Shown here: piece by piece, positions 1 to 8,222 of the stretch
Position numbering within the stretch: position 1 is the first letter of the stretch
How the letters are laid out: each line of letters starts with the position of its first letter
NCBI GenBank assembly: GCA_049840815.1
Contig: JASGJI010000005.1
Coordinates: 310,001 to 374,000, forward strand
Length of the DNA stretch: 64,000 bases
Reading direction: 5' to 3'
Source of the DNA: JASGDN01 sp049840815
Lineage (GTDB): Bacteria; Chloroflexota; Chloroflexia; Thermomicrobiales; UBA6265
Made by a program: the position numbers and the translations under genes
The notes under the pieces: model-generated
What the model saw: only the letters and a program-made list of their open reading frames with translations
Told to the model about the DNA's origin: nothing
Database searches by the model: none

Positions 1-575
1 AGGCGCATGGAGGGACGCGGCGGGAAGATATAGGTACCCCGCGCGGCATACTCCTTCAGGATGTCGTTCTGGATGGTGCCGCCGAGCTTCTCCGGGTCAC
101 CACCCCGTTCCTCCGCGACGATCTGGTACATCAGCAGCAGGAGCGATGCCGGCGCGTTGATCGTCATCGACGTGGTGACGGCCGTCTGGTCGATGCCATC
201 GAAGAGCCGTCGCATGTCGTCCAGCGTACTCACCGGCACCCCGACGCGCCCGACCTCGCCGAACGCGCGGGGATCGTCGGAATCGAGTCCGAGCTGGGTC
301 GGAAGGTCGAAAGCGACACTGAGGCCGGTGGTGCCGCGCGACAGCAACAGGCGATAGCGCTTGTTGCTCTCCTCGGCGGAGGAAAATCCGGCGTACTGGC
401 GCATTGTCCAGCGGCGAGAACGGTACATCGTCGAGTGGATGCCGCGCGTGTACGGGTAGACGCCGGCATCCTCGATCGCGAACGGCTCCTCGGGAGCGCG
501 ATAGATCGGCTCGATGGGGATGCCGGAATCGGTGACGATCTCGGGGGTGGCGGGTTTCTGCTTTGCGTCCGTCAT
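1..575 (-). CDS. methylmalonyl-CoA mutase large subunit, N-terminal part (cut by window edge)
   Basis: The first about 191 residues of a methylmalonyl-CoA mutase, which converts (R)-methylmalonyl-CoA to succinyl-CoA in propionate and odd-chain or branched-chain carbon metabolism. The sequence shows the family's N-terminal substrate-barrel signature: a TMRQYAGFSSAEESNKRYR-type motif near residue 57, followed by GTTGLSVAFDLPTQLGLDSD and, further on, GGTIQNDILKEY. The B12-binding domain lies outside the window, so alpha-type versus fused architecture cannot be judged. The start at 575 is the only in-frame ATG before the conserved core. It is the last visible gene of a minus-strand operon that also encodes the matching epimerase (2122-2550), which supports the function. 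Confidence 0.93.
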   Translation of the reverse strand, partial: MTDAKQKPATPEIVTDSGIPIEPIYRAPEEPFAIEDAGVYPYTRGIHSTMYRSRRWTMRQYAGFSSAEESNKRYRLLLSRGTTGLSVAFDLPTQLGLDSDDPRAFGEVGRVGVPVSTLDDMRRLFDGIDQTAVTTSMTINAPASLLLLMYQIVAEERGGDPEKLGGTIQNDILKEYAARGTYIFPPRPSMR

Positions 576-664
576 GGGTGCTGCCAATACCGTGAGTGGA
601 TGGATCGAGACGATCCCGGAATCCTACCCCGGATCACCCTCCACAGGCAGCCCTTCCGCGCTCC

Positions 665-1261
665 CTAGTCGGATGCGAGGATGCCCCGCTCGACTGCGCT
701 CGCCGTGAGGCGCTGCGCGAAGTCCCAGAGCGCGGGGAACGCCTCCAGATGCGGTCGCTTGCGGGCGAGCACGCGGGAAGCGGTCAACTGCGGAGCGGTC
801 GGGCCGGAGCCGCCAGGCGCGTAGGAGAGGATCATCGGGTGCAGGACATCGAGCGCACGGGCATAGCGGGCCTCCGGCGTCTGCTGCGCCTGGAACTCGT
901 CGATCAGGGGGCGGAACCGCGAAGCATCGGCATCCGGGAGCATGGCGAGGAGCCTCGTCGCGGAGGCGGCTTCACGCTCCGCCGTGTCGGTGGCGTCGGA
1001 GTAGAACCAGGTGTCCCCGGCGTAGACCTCCACGAGGTCGTGGATGGTGATGAGATCGCGGACGTGCAGGAGGTCGATGTCCGGCGGGGCATACGGCTCC
1101 AGCAGCATGGCGAGGAGGGAGAGATGCCAGCAATGCTCGGCGACGGACTCGTGACGGGAGTCATCGAGCAGGACGTTCATGCGCTGCTCGCGCTTCAGCC
1201 CCTCGGCCGCGAGGAAGAAACCGAGTGTATCGAATGGAATCGTGCGCGTTGTTGTGGTCAT
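665..1261 (-). CDS. HD-domain hydrolase (HDDC2/YfbR-like)
   Basis: A 198-residue metal-dependent phosphohydrolase of the HD superfamily. The metal ligands are visible as the His of SVAEHCWHLS (about residue 42) and the HD pair of TIHDLVEVYAGD (about residue 74). This spacing resembles the small single-domain HDDC2/YfbR 5'-deoxynucleotidase-like group, so a nucleotide monophosphatase role is a reasonable guess but is not shown. The ATG directly abuts the stop codon of the upstream small gene, and AGGGATG lies about 5 nt upstream as a ribosome binding site, implying translational coupling inside the methylmalonyl-CoA operon. Confidence 0.85.
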   Translation of the reverse strand: MTTTTRTIPFDTLGFFLAAEGLKREQRMNVLLDDSRHESVAEHCWHLSLLAMLLEPYAPPDIDLLHVRDLITIHDLVEVYAGDTWFYSDATDTAEREAASATRLLAMLPDADASRFRPLIDEFQAQQTPEARYARALDVLHPMILSYAPGGSGPTAPQLTASRVLARKRPHLEAFPALWDFAQRLTASAVERGILASD

Positions 1262-1570
1262 CTACTCATCCCTATGCGCCCGCTCCGCGACCGCACGGGC
1301 ATGAACGGCAACCAACATCGCTGCACCCTCACCAATCAGAGAATCGTCCTTCTCTTCCTCCGCCTCGTAGGAAAGAAAGAATTGATCGAGCACGGCCAGA
1401 CCACGATCCCTGACGATCAACCCGATACGATGCTCCGCATCGATCGCGGTCGGATACGTGTTCGGGATGGATGAATGCCACGCGCCATCTGTACGAACAA
1501 CGCAGAAACACGTCCGATCAACCCACGTGGCGCTGGGGCGAGGTTTCGTCGCTCCGTTCCGCCGTCGCAA
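1262..1570 (-). CDS. small hypothetical protein
   Basis: An open frame of 102 codons that ends exactly where the HD gene begins. I do not recognise a family. The N-terminal 25 or so codons overlap the preceding gene by 53 bp, so the true start is probably internal. The C-terminal half (IGLIVRDRGLAVLDQFFL, then an acidic stretch and an Ala-rich helix) looks protein-like. A 27-nt stretch near 1459-1485 is almost identical to part of the epimerase gene read in another frame, so the frame could be disturbed. Operon position is the main support. Confidence 0.45.
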   Translation of the reverse strand: MRRRNGATKPRPSATWVDRTCFCVVRTDGAWHSSIPNTYPTAIDAEHRIGLIVRDRGLAVLDQFFLSYEAEEEKDDSLIGEGAAMLVAVHARAVAERAHRDE

Positions 1571-1787
1571 GCCGCCTTACCGCCAACAAGATCGCCTCGT
1601 CCTCAGCGATGAGGTGATTCTCGCCGTCGTCGTCCACCCGGACGAAGTACGTTCCCGCCAGCGTCTTGAGGCCGTCTCGCGCGACGGCCTCCTCAAAGAC
1701 CCGTTCCGCCTCTTGAGCTGAATCAAAGTCGTCCATGAAGTTATTCGTACGCGTATGCCAAAGTTCAAAGTACGTCATCGTCGACAT
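1518..1787 (-). CDS. small hypothetical protein (89 aa)
   Basis: An 89-residue acidic cytoplasmic protein beginning MSTMTYFELWHTRTNNFMDD, with no signal peptide or membrane segment. The pattern of an aromatic beta-strand, an acidic turn, a helix rich in Ala/Glu (SAQEAERVFEEAVARDG) and a second strand (YFVRVDDDGENHLIAEDE) suggests a small alpha/beta fold. Its start overlaps the end of the upstream gene by 23 bp. I do not know its function. The consistent pairing with the next gene and the high third-position GC argue that it is real. Confidence 0.7.
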   Translation of the reverse strand: MSTMTYFELWHTRTNNFMDDFDSAQEAERVFEEAVARDGLKTLAGTYFVRVDDDGENHLIAEDEAILLAVRRLATAERSDETSPQRHVG

Positions 1788-2115
1788 CCTGGTGTACCGG
1801 AAGGATCTCCATGAGACTCGCCCTCATCTGCTCAACGCTCGCCCACACGGTGTAGTGATGTGGATCCCGCGCCGTCTTTTCGATCCGAATCGTATGATCC
1901 AGGGAGTGGACGGATATCCACGCGCGCCCGCGCCAAGGACTTTTGAGTGCTTTCTGTCGCGCGGACTCCACAGTATCCATAACCGACAATCCGGACATCA
2001 GATCCAGCAGATCTGGCCGCATGCGTTTTGGTCGCTGTCCCAGTTCTGCATACGAGGTAAAGTCTTCGTCTGATGGCGGACTCTCCACCACAATGCGATA
2101 GACAATCCGGCCCAT
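1765..2115 (-). CDS. conserved-looking hypothetical protein (116 aa)
   Basis: A 116-residue protein beginning MGRIVYRIVVESPPSDEDF, with two basic stretches and a C-terminal DPHHYTVWASVEQM segment. It has no signal peptide, membrane helix or recognisable catalytic motif. It sits 6 bp downstream of the epimerase stop and overlaps the next small gene by 23 bp, so the three are translated as a unit. The layout recalls small two-gene modules common in environmental bacteria. I cannot assign toxin-antitoxin or any other role from sequence alone. Confidence 0.68.
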   Translation of the reverse strand: MGRIVYRIVVESPPSDEDFTSYAELGQRPKRMRPDLLDLMSGLSVMDTVESARQKALKSPWRGRAWISVHSLDHTIRIEKTARDPHHYTVWASVEQMRASLMEILPVHQDVDDDVL

Positions 2116-2121
2116 CCCATT

Positions 2122-2550
2122 CTACTCCTGCACCAGTTCCACGAGGACACCGTTGCAGGATTCGGGATGGATGAACGCCACGCGCCAGCCGTGCGCGCCG
2201 ATCCGGGGCACCTCGTCAATGAGGCGCACACCCTTCGTGGCCAGCGCATCGAGTTCCGCCGCGAGGTCGTCCACCGCGAACGCGACGTGATGCATGCCCT
2301 CGCCGCGCTTCGCCATGTAGCGGGAGATCGCGCCCTCCGGATCGGTCGGGGAGATCAGTTCGACGTAGCCGGATGGGCCTGCGTGATAGGTGATCGCCTC
2401 GATCAACTGCTCGGGGACGGCAAAGCGGTCGCCGTCCGTGAACCCGAGCGCCGTGTAGCGTTCCGCCGCCGCGTCGAGGTCCGCCACGACAATGCCGATG
2501 TGATGCAACCGACGAGATCCACCGCCGAGGGTGGGAAGCAGGTCAGTCAT
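2122..2550 (-). CDS. mce: methylmalonyl-CoA epimerase
   Basis: A 142-residue vicinal-oxygen-chelate (VOC) protein that interconverts (S)- and (R)-methylmalonyl-CoA, supplying the mutase encoded at the end of the same operon. Two glyoxalase-like repeats are visible. The metal-binding residues are recognisable as the His of LHHIGIVVAD (about residue 17), the Glu of GYVELISP, the His of GMHHVAFAVDD (about residue 87) and the terminal Glu of VLVELVQE. Length fits the family. The start overlaps the upstream MBL/Rieske gene by 8 bp. Confidence 0.93.
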   Translation of the reverse strand: MTDLLPTLGGGSRRLHHIGIVVADLDAAAERYTALGFTDGDRFAVPEQLIEAITYHAGPSGYVELISPTDPEGAISRYMAKRGEGMHHVAFAVDDLAAELDALATKGVRLIDEVPRIGAHGWRVAFIHPESCNGVLVELVQE

Positions 2551-4129
2551 CGCCGCCCGCCCGTGCGATCAGTTCCGCCTGCTTGTCGACCATCGGCAGC
2601 GGCTCGACCGGTCGCGAGAAGAGCTTGCGGTCATCGCCGGTGATGTTCCGGCCGGTCGCGATCTCCCACTGCCAGCCGTGGAGCGTGCAGGTCATGATGC
2701 CATCCTCCACCTCGCCGAAGCGGGTGAGATCGGCCTTCAGGTGCGGGCAACGACGCTGGAGCAGGTAGCCCTCGCACTCGAAGAGCTGCGGTTCCGGGTG
2801 CTGCTCCTCGTAGAAGCCCTCTGCATACTCGACGCGCTCAACGGAGAGGAGCTTGAAGAAGCTGTAGAGGAATTCGTTATAGGCCCCCTTCCGCTCCGCC
2901 TGGAACCGGCAGGAGAGGAAGATGTAGTTCACCCAGTCTTCCTCGTGATTGAGGATGCAGTACTCGACAAGTCCCGGCTGGATGTAAAAGGCGAACTGCG
3001 TCTCCAGCTTGCCGTCCCAGGCGTAGACCTTCCGGTCGATGAAGTCGATGACGATGGTCTCCGCGCCGCAATCCATCTTCAGGCGGTCGCCGATACCGAC
3101 GCAGGTCTGATCCGCCAGTTCGAGGATCGGCTCGAACCACTCCTTGATCGCGGGCAGGATCTCCACCTGTCCGACCGGCCACGACGCGCGGATGGCGTCC
3201 AGCTCGGCCTGCTTGCGTGCCTTGTAAGCCATCACATGGCCGCGCTTGTCCGTGAAGATCTTCTGCACCTCGTCATCGGGGATGGGGTGCTCTACCGTGA
3301 CGGTGCCGGGCGCAATCGTGAAGACGCTGCCCGGAACCACGAGGTGGCCCTGCGTGTAGTCCACCTGATCGACCAGTTCGAGGAAGACGGTCGCGTCGGG
3401 GAAGATGTTCGTCGGATCGCGGTCGAAGTCGTTCAGGAAGAGCAGGTCGTCGTCGAGGAAGCAGGGCGGCCCGGCGCTCGGGATGATATGCGGCGCGCCA
3501 ATCTGCTTGGCGTAGCGCAGCGCCCGCTCCATCTGCGTGGTCCGCTTCTTGGAGCTCAGCGCGTCCTTCATCTTCTGCGAGAAGCGGTAGACCATTGGGT
3601 ACCAGATGGCGCCGGAGTATTGCAGGAAGTGGCAATCGTATGGCCCGAACTCCGCCAGCGCCTCGAAATCGACCGGGCGGGAGTCGTTCTGGTTGAAGAT
3701 CCGCACCTCGCCGTCGTCCAGCGAGAGGCCGGAGTCACCGAGTGGACCGTCGGCCGGGGCGATCAGCGACGTGATCATCACCTTCAGGCCGTTCACATCG
3801 TGCGATTGCCCGTTCTTCGTCTGCACGAACTTCGTGAACCCAAGCTTGCGCAACCACTTCTCGACCAATCCGAGCGGATGGTCCGGCAGGAGGACGGTCG
3901 TTTCCTTGCTGACGGATTCGCGCAGGAACGTCTCGTCCAGGTGATCGAGGTGGGTGTGCGAGATGAAGAGATAGTCCGGATTCACGAACGGCGTGACGTC
4001 AAGATGATCGTTCGCCGGGTAGACCCACCACGACCCGAAGTAGGAGGAGTTGAAGACGGGATCGCAGAGAACGGTGCCCTTGGCGGTCTCGATGAAGAAG
4101 CCGGCGTGGCCGAGGGATGTGACGCGCAT
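2543..4129 (-). CDS. MBL-fold hydrolase with C-terminal Rieske [2Fe-2S] domain
   Basis: A 528-residue two-domain protein. The N-terminal part (residues about 1-250) is an UlaG-type metallo-beta-lactamase fold: MRVTSLGHAGFFIET opens it and FISHTHLDHLDETFL carries the HxHxDH metal site. The C-terminal part (about 430-520) is a Rieske domain with CPH and CTLHGWQWE cluster ligands separated by 17 residues. The same two modules occur in CMP-N-acetylneuraminate hydroxylase but with the Rieske domain first, so the order here is reversed; actinobacteria have similar proteins of unknown role. It heads the methylmalonyl-CoA operon and may be an oxidoreductase acting with it. Substrate is unknown. Confidence 0.85.
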   Translation of the reverse strand: MRVTSLGHAGFFIETAKGTVLCDPVFNSSYFGSWWVYPANDHLDVTPFVNPDYLFISHTHLDHLDETFLRESVSKETTVLLPDHPLGLVEKWLRKLGFTKFVQTKNGQSHDVNGLKVMITSLIAPADGPLGDSGLSLDDGEVRIFNQNDSRPVDFEALAEFGPYDCHFLQYSGAIWYPMVYRFSQKMKDALSSKKRTTQMERALRYAKQIGAPHIIPSAGPPCFLDDDLLFLNDFDRDPTNIFPDATVFLELVDQVDYTQGHLVVPGSVFTIAPGTVTVEHPIPDDEVQKIFTDKRGHVMAYKARKQAELDAIRASWPVGQVEILPAIKEWFEPILELADQTCVGIGDRLKMDCGAETIVIDFIDRKVYAWDGKLETQFAFYIQPGLVEYCILNHEEDWVNYIFLSCRFQAERKGAYNEFLYSFFKLLSVERVEYAEGFYEEQHPEPQLFECEGYLLQRRCPHLKADLTRFGEVEDGIMTCTLHGWQWEIATGRNITGDDRKLFSRPVEPLPMVDKQAELIARAGGDD

Positions 4130-4560
4130 GGAGATTGCCTGCCTGATGAATGAACGGAACCGGGGAGACGCTGTGCCTACGCTCGGACCGACACGGGGTC
4201 CTTCGGCGTCGCCCAGGACTCCCTACGAAAGAATGCCCTGTACGTAGGGACCGACCCCGTGTCGGTCCGATGCCAACACCCATCAGGTCTGCCGTCCCCA
4301 CTCCAGATGGATCATCCGGAGCCGGTATAAGGACGATCGGGCGAGAGGCCCGGAACGTAGCTGGCACAAGTGTGCCACGCTCCGAAGAGGATGGGCGAGA
4401 GGCGCCGCTGCCTGGCGTGTCAATCTCGTGTCAGGTTGCCGTACGGGCGCATCCAGCCCGGTCTGGCCCAAGCGCGCGACGTACAATGGAGACGCGTCCG
4501 CAGGATGGACGCCTGGCGGAACGCCATCGTTCCGCCCACCTCCAGTGAGCGAGTTCCCCC
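4130..4560. other. divergent intergenic region
   Basis: About 430 bp between the divergent starts of the MBL/Rieske gene and the small gene at 4561. It contains the palindromic repeat at 4183-4268. A TACAAT hexamer at 4482-4487 could be a -10 element for the plus-strand gene, but I see no convincing -35. Short open frames here look like shadows and are not reported. Confidence 0.5.
4183..4268. repeat. dispersed palindromic repeat, copy 1
   Basis: Two perfectly complementary 17-nt arms (4183-4199 and 4252-4268, core GACCGACACGGGGTC) separated by a 52-nt loop. The same sequence occurs at 11306-11375 and 50030-50093 with longer arms and shorter loops, so this copy has probably lost the inner half of its left arm. 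It has the look of a REP-like or MITE-like element. Confidence 0.85.
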
Positions 4561-4944
4561 ATGGTTGACTGCTTCGACCGCATCGCGGTCCGCATGACGG
4601 AAATCATCCTTGAACCGGTCCGGCTGCTGCGCGAGAATGCCCAACTCTCGGCGGTGACGTTGCGTACCCCAAGCGCCGGACGCCGCTTCGCGATCACGAT
4701 CGAGAAGCGCTTTCCCGACGGCCCGAACGCATCCCCAGCCTATCGATGGACGCTCCGCGAGATCACCCCGGAAGGCAATCCCCTGCCAGACGGCGCGGAT
4801 GCGACCGCATCCTCGTGCTTCGTCCAGCCGGAAGACGCCTACTGGGCGGCGGTGAACGCGCTCTGCGAGGAAACCCAATCGACCGCGCGTTCCAGCTGGT
4901 TGCTCGACTCCTCGCACCAGATGGTGGGTGTGAACGCCGACTGA
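4561..4944 (+). CDS. hypothetical protein (127 aa)
   Basis: A 127-residue cytoplasmic protein of unknown function, with no signal peptide, membrane segment or known motif. An internal ATG at 4594 (MTEIILEPVRLLRENAQ) could be the true start. The middle contains an RRFAITIEKRF beta-strand and a YRWTLREITPEGNP segment, and an aromatic helix follows. It is a single-gene unit: the terminator hairpin at 4969-5008 follows immediately and the next gene faces it. High third-position GC supports coding. Confidence 0.6.
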   Translation: MVDCFDRIAVRMTEIILEPVRLLRENAQLSAVTLRTPSAGRRFAITIEKRFPDGPNASPAYRWTLREITPEGNPLPDGADATASSCFVQPEDAYWAAVNALCEETQSTARSSWLLDSSHQMVGVNAD

Positions 4945-4968
4945 TTCAGACGTTGACACGCTGCGCAC

Positions 4969-5008
4969 GAGACGAGGCCCTTCCGATGCGTCGGAAGGGC
5001 CTCGTCTC
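4969..5008. terminator. bidirectional terminator hairpin
   Basis: Perfect 18-bp stem (4969-4986 with 4991-5008) and a 4-nt TGCG loop, lying between the convergent ends of the gene at 4561-4944 and mrdA. There is no long T tract on either side, as is usual in this window. Confidence 0.85.
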
Positions 5009-5028
5009 AGGCATACGGAAGAAGCTCG

Positions 5029-7448
5029 CTACGTGATCGCCAACTTGTCCTTGGACAGGACCGTACCCCGAGCCCGCTTGCCGGTCAACTCGAAGTAGGC
5101 CCTCAGCGTCGCATCGGCCACCGGCACCGCGAACGTGGAGCCCTCGCCGCCAGCCTCGATCACCACGGCGACAGCGATCTCCGGGTTGTCCGCCGGCGCG
5201 TAGCAGGTGAACCAGGCATGGGTATCACGCGCGCCACCATCATCATCCTGAATACCGAATTCCGCAGTTCCGGTCTTGCCAGCGACGACAATCTTGTCCT
5301 CACCGTCCGGATTCGTCAGCATCCATTTCGATTGTAACGTCGCCGTTCGCACCGTAGTGCCAGCATCGCCGTTGCAGACCCGACGCATACCGTCTTTCAC
5401 CACGTCGATGTTGGCCTGCTTGAATCCAAGCTTGCCTGCCTCGGTGACGTTTGTGCCTCGGTCTTCCCCATTCTCCGCTCCTTGTCAACACAAGGTGGGG
5501 CGTCTTGAACACGCCGTCGGCGGCGATACCAGCAACGTTCATGGCGACCTGCAAGCGGCGTTGCTTGCACCTCTCCCTGCCCAATGGAGACGTTCAGCGT
5601 GTCTCCGACGTTCCACTCCTCACCAGGAAAGCCGCATCTTCCATTCGGCGATCCTGGAACGAGACCTGACTCTCGTAGAGTTCAATCCCCGTCTCTCGAC
5701 CAAAGAAGAACTTCGTCTTGCATATCTTAGCGGAGACTTGTCGATACCTTCGCCATCGAAGACATGCTCGTGTTGTCAACGACTTGGCGGGATCCATAGT
5801 TGTAGATCGTAGTAGTAGACGTAGTCGTTTGCTTGGCCTGTCGATGTCTTGGATGGAGCAACGTTATAGAAGAACACATCGCACGATTGCTCGAGCGCAC
5901 CATAGACGTCCAACTCGCCGTGCGGGTTACCACTGGTAATTCCAGGCCACCCAACATGCCCAAGCGCTAGTATCGCGCCTGATTGTAGGTGGTAGGAACG
6001 GCAATCCCACCTGTGCAGACATGTGTAGTTTCCGTGGTGATTGCTCCACGTTCCAACGCCGACGCCGCGAGGAAGCTCTTGAAGGTCGAGCCTGGCGGAT
6101 AGACCTCGGACGTGCAACGGTTGACGAACGCCTTGCCCCTGTCCGGGTCCATGTACTCCGCCCACTTCAGGCTAGAGAGACCGGTGATGAAGAGCGAGTT
6201 GTCGTAGTACGGGAAGCTGACCATGGAGAGCACTTCGCCCGACCGCGGATCGAGTGCAACCACGGCACCAGCATTCGGGATCTTCCAGGCCGACTTGCCT
6301 TCTTTCTTGCGCGTGTCGTTGACCTTCTGCTTGGCGGTGGCGGCCTTGGCGATCTGCCCCTCCAGCGCCTTCGCGACCGCGTTCTGCAATTCGAGGTCAA
6401 TGGTCAGGCGGATGTTCTTGCCGGCCTGCGCCGCCTTCTCGCTGCCCGGCATCACGCGGACCTGCACGCCGTTCGCATCGCGCTCGATCGAGCGGGCGCC
6501 CTTCACGCCCCGCAGGTCGGCCTCCAGTGCCGATTCCAGACCAGCCTTCCCAATCAGGTCGTTCAGCGCGTACAGGCTATTACCGTCGCGGTCCTTGTTC
6601 ATCGGGTCGAAGAGCTCGACCGAATCGACTCCCTGCACGTACCCGACGACGTGGGACATCACATCGCCACCGGTGTAGGTGCGCACCAGCTTGCTGTCAT
6701 CGAGGATCACGCCTGGCAGGTACATCGAGTTCGCGTCGAGCGTCATCGCAATCGCACGGGGGACATTCGTCTTGACCGAAACCTCGAGATTCTTGTCCCA
6801 GATGTTCGTGATCTTGAAGTCGAGTTCGTTCATCACGGAAACACCGGGAAGCTCGGCCTTTGCGGCACGGAAGCGGGCAGCATCGTCCGTGGAAAGACGG
6901 GTGACATCGACCATCCCGAGCGTGGATCGATACTTCCAGCCGTCGATGGCATCCGGAATGTTAGCCTCTTCGTAGGAAAGCATCGTCGCCACGCGGCGGT
7001 AGATCGTATCCGCCGATCCCTCCGGGAGCGCGGTCGGATCGATCACCAGCACGTCGTCCAGCTGGAGCGCCGTCGTCAGCGTGTTGAGGACGTATTCACG
7101 GTCCTCCGGGTCCTTGGGCAGCTTCGCAGGGACAACGCGCACCTCCCAGGACCGGACGTTCCCGGCCAGGGTGCGCCCCTCGCGGTCGAGAATGAGGCCC
7201 CGCGCGGCGGGAAGGGATTCATCGGAGATGACATTCGCCTCGGCCTGGGCCTTGTATTTCTGTCCCTCGGCCAGCTGCATGTAGCCCAGCTTGCCCGCCA
7301 GCGTCGCGAAGGCGCCGACCGTCAGCCCCTTCGCGATGAAGAGGCGGCGATTGAGGACAACCTGATCGCTCCGCAGCCACCCGTCGTATCGGCGGCGCTT
7401 CTTGCGCTGGTTGGGGGGATCGTAGGGAATTCGCTTGCGGCGAGCCAT
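5029..7448 (-). pseudogene. mrdA: penicillin-binding protein 2 (mrdA), broken by frameshifts
   Basis: A class B PBP, the transpeptidase that cross-links peptidoglycan during cell elongation. Residues 1-493 (7448 down to 5967) are intact: a basic cytoplasmic tail, one membrane anchor (about 35-58), the dimerisation domain, and the active-site serine in YPPGSTFKSF. From about 5970 to 5404 the homology continues but hops between frames: SCDVFFYNVA (second catalytic motif), then GRETGIEL, then GDTLNVSIGQGEVQATPL, then QVAMNVAGIAADGVFKTPH. The last 124 codons (5029-5403) carry the KTG motif in VAGKTGTAEFG. All motifs are in correct order, so the disruption is either recent or sequencing error. mreD lies 94 bp upstream. 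Confidence 0.88.
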
Positions 7449-7542
7449 GACATCAGCTCCATGTCAGGATGCGGCCGAAGAGGCCGTGGAGTGCGAACAA
7501 GAGCAGGCCGGGGACGTGGCCCGGCACCGGGAAGGGTAGCAG

Positions 7543-8001
7543 CTACCGGCGTACATCGCGCGTGGCACGCGCCACGAAGGGGAAGAGCAACAGGATGAGT
7601 ACCGCCTGCATGGCAGACTGGATGGGCAGGTAGAGGCCGGGAAGATTGCCATGAACCAGGCAGAGGAACAGGCCGCTGACCACCGACGCGACGCCCATCA
7701 GCAACGCGGGAATGATGGCGGCGGAGTGGTAGACATACTCCTTCGCCACGGTCGCGAGCAGGAAGAATGGCAACAGGGCCAGGACATTGACGCCCAGCGT
7801 GCCCATCGTCAGCACATCGAACAGGATGCCGGCGACGAAGACCCAGAACAGGCCCTCCCGCGGGCCACACCATCCACACCAGAGGAAGAGCAGCACCACC
7901 GCCGTGTTCGGGACGATCACCAACGGCGCCAGCGCGGGAATCAGTGTCGCCTGGCTGAAGATCGCCACGAAGAGCAGCAGCCCGAAGATGATGCGTGACA
8001 T
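7543..8001 (-). CDS. mreD: rod shape-determining protein MreD
   Basis: A 152-residue polytopic membrane protein with about five hydrophobic segments, from MSRIIFGLLLFVAIFSQATL to LILLLFPFVARATRDVRR. MreD is part of the elongasome that positions wall synthesis with MreB, MreC, RodA and PBP2, and it is classically encoded beside mrdA as here. The frame is open further upstream, but that extension is proline- and serine-rich and not family-like, so I chose the ATG at 8001. mreB and mreC are not seen nearby. Confidence 0.82.
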   Translation of the reverse strand: MSRIIFGLLLFVAIFSQATLIPALAPLVIVPNTAVVLLFLWCGWCGPREGLFWVFVAGILFDVLTMGTLGVNVLALLPFFLLATVAKEYVYHSAAIIPALLMGVASVVSGLFLCLVHGNLPGLYLPIQSAMQAVLILLLFPFVARATRDVRR

Positions 8002-8222
8002 GGTGGGAAACGCCTGACTCCAGTGGGTGGGATGGTCGGGGTGCGGGGACGCGGTCGAGGCGGGAGGCCATCCTGAATGGCTGGATGACACGAGTGCCCG
8101 GAGTGTACCACGCACCCTTTCGGCTCCCCGCCGCCAGCGACCCGCCCACCGGGGCAGGCGCAACGCCGCGCGATCGGCGATCATGGGAGCACGATTCGCT
8201 TGTCCCGTTCAGGAGCATGTCC

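Noticed and set aside
2531..4153. 540-codon plus-strand frame over the MBL/Rieske gene
   Set aside because: Antisense shadow of a clear two-domain gene; its composition (Arg/Glu/Val/Leu) is typical of complement reading in GC-rich DNA.
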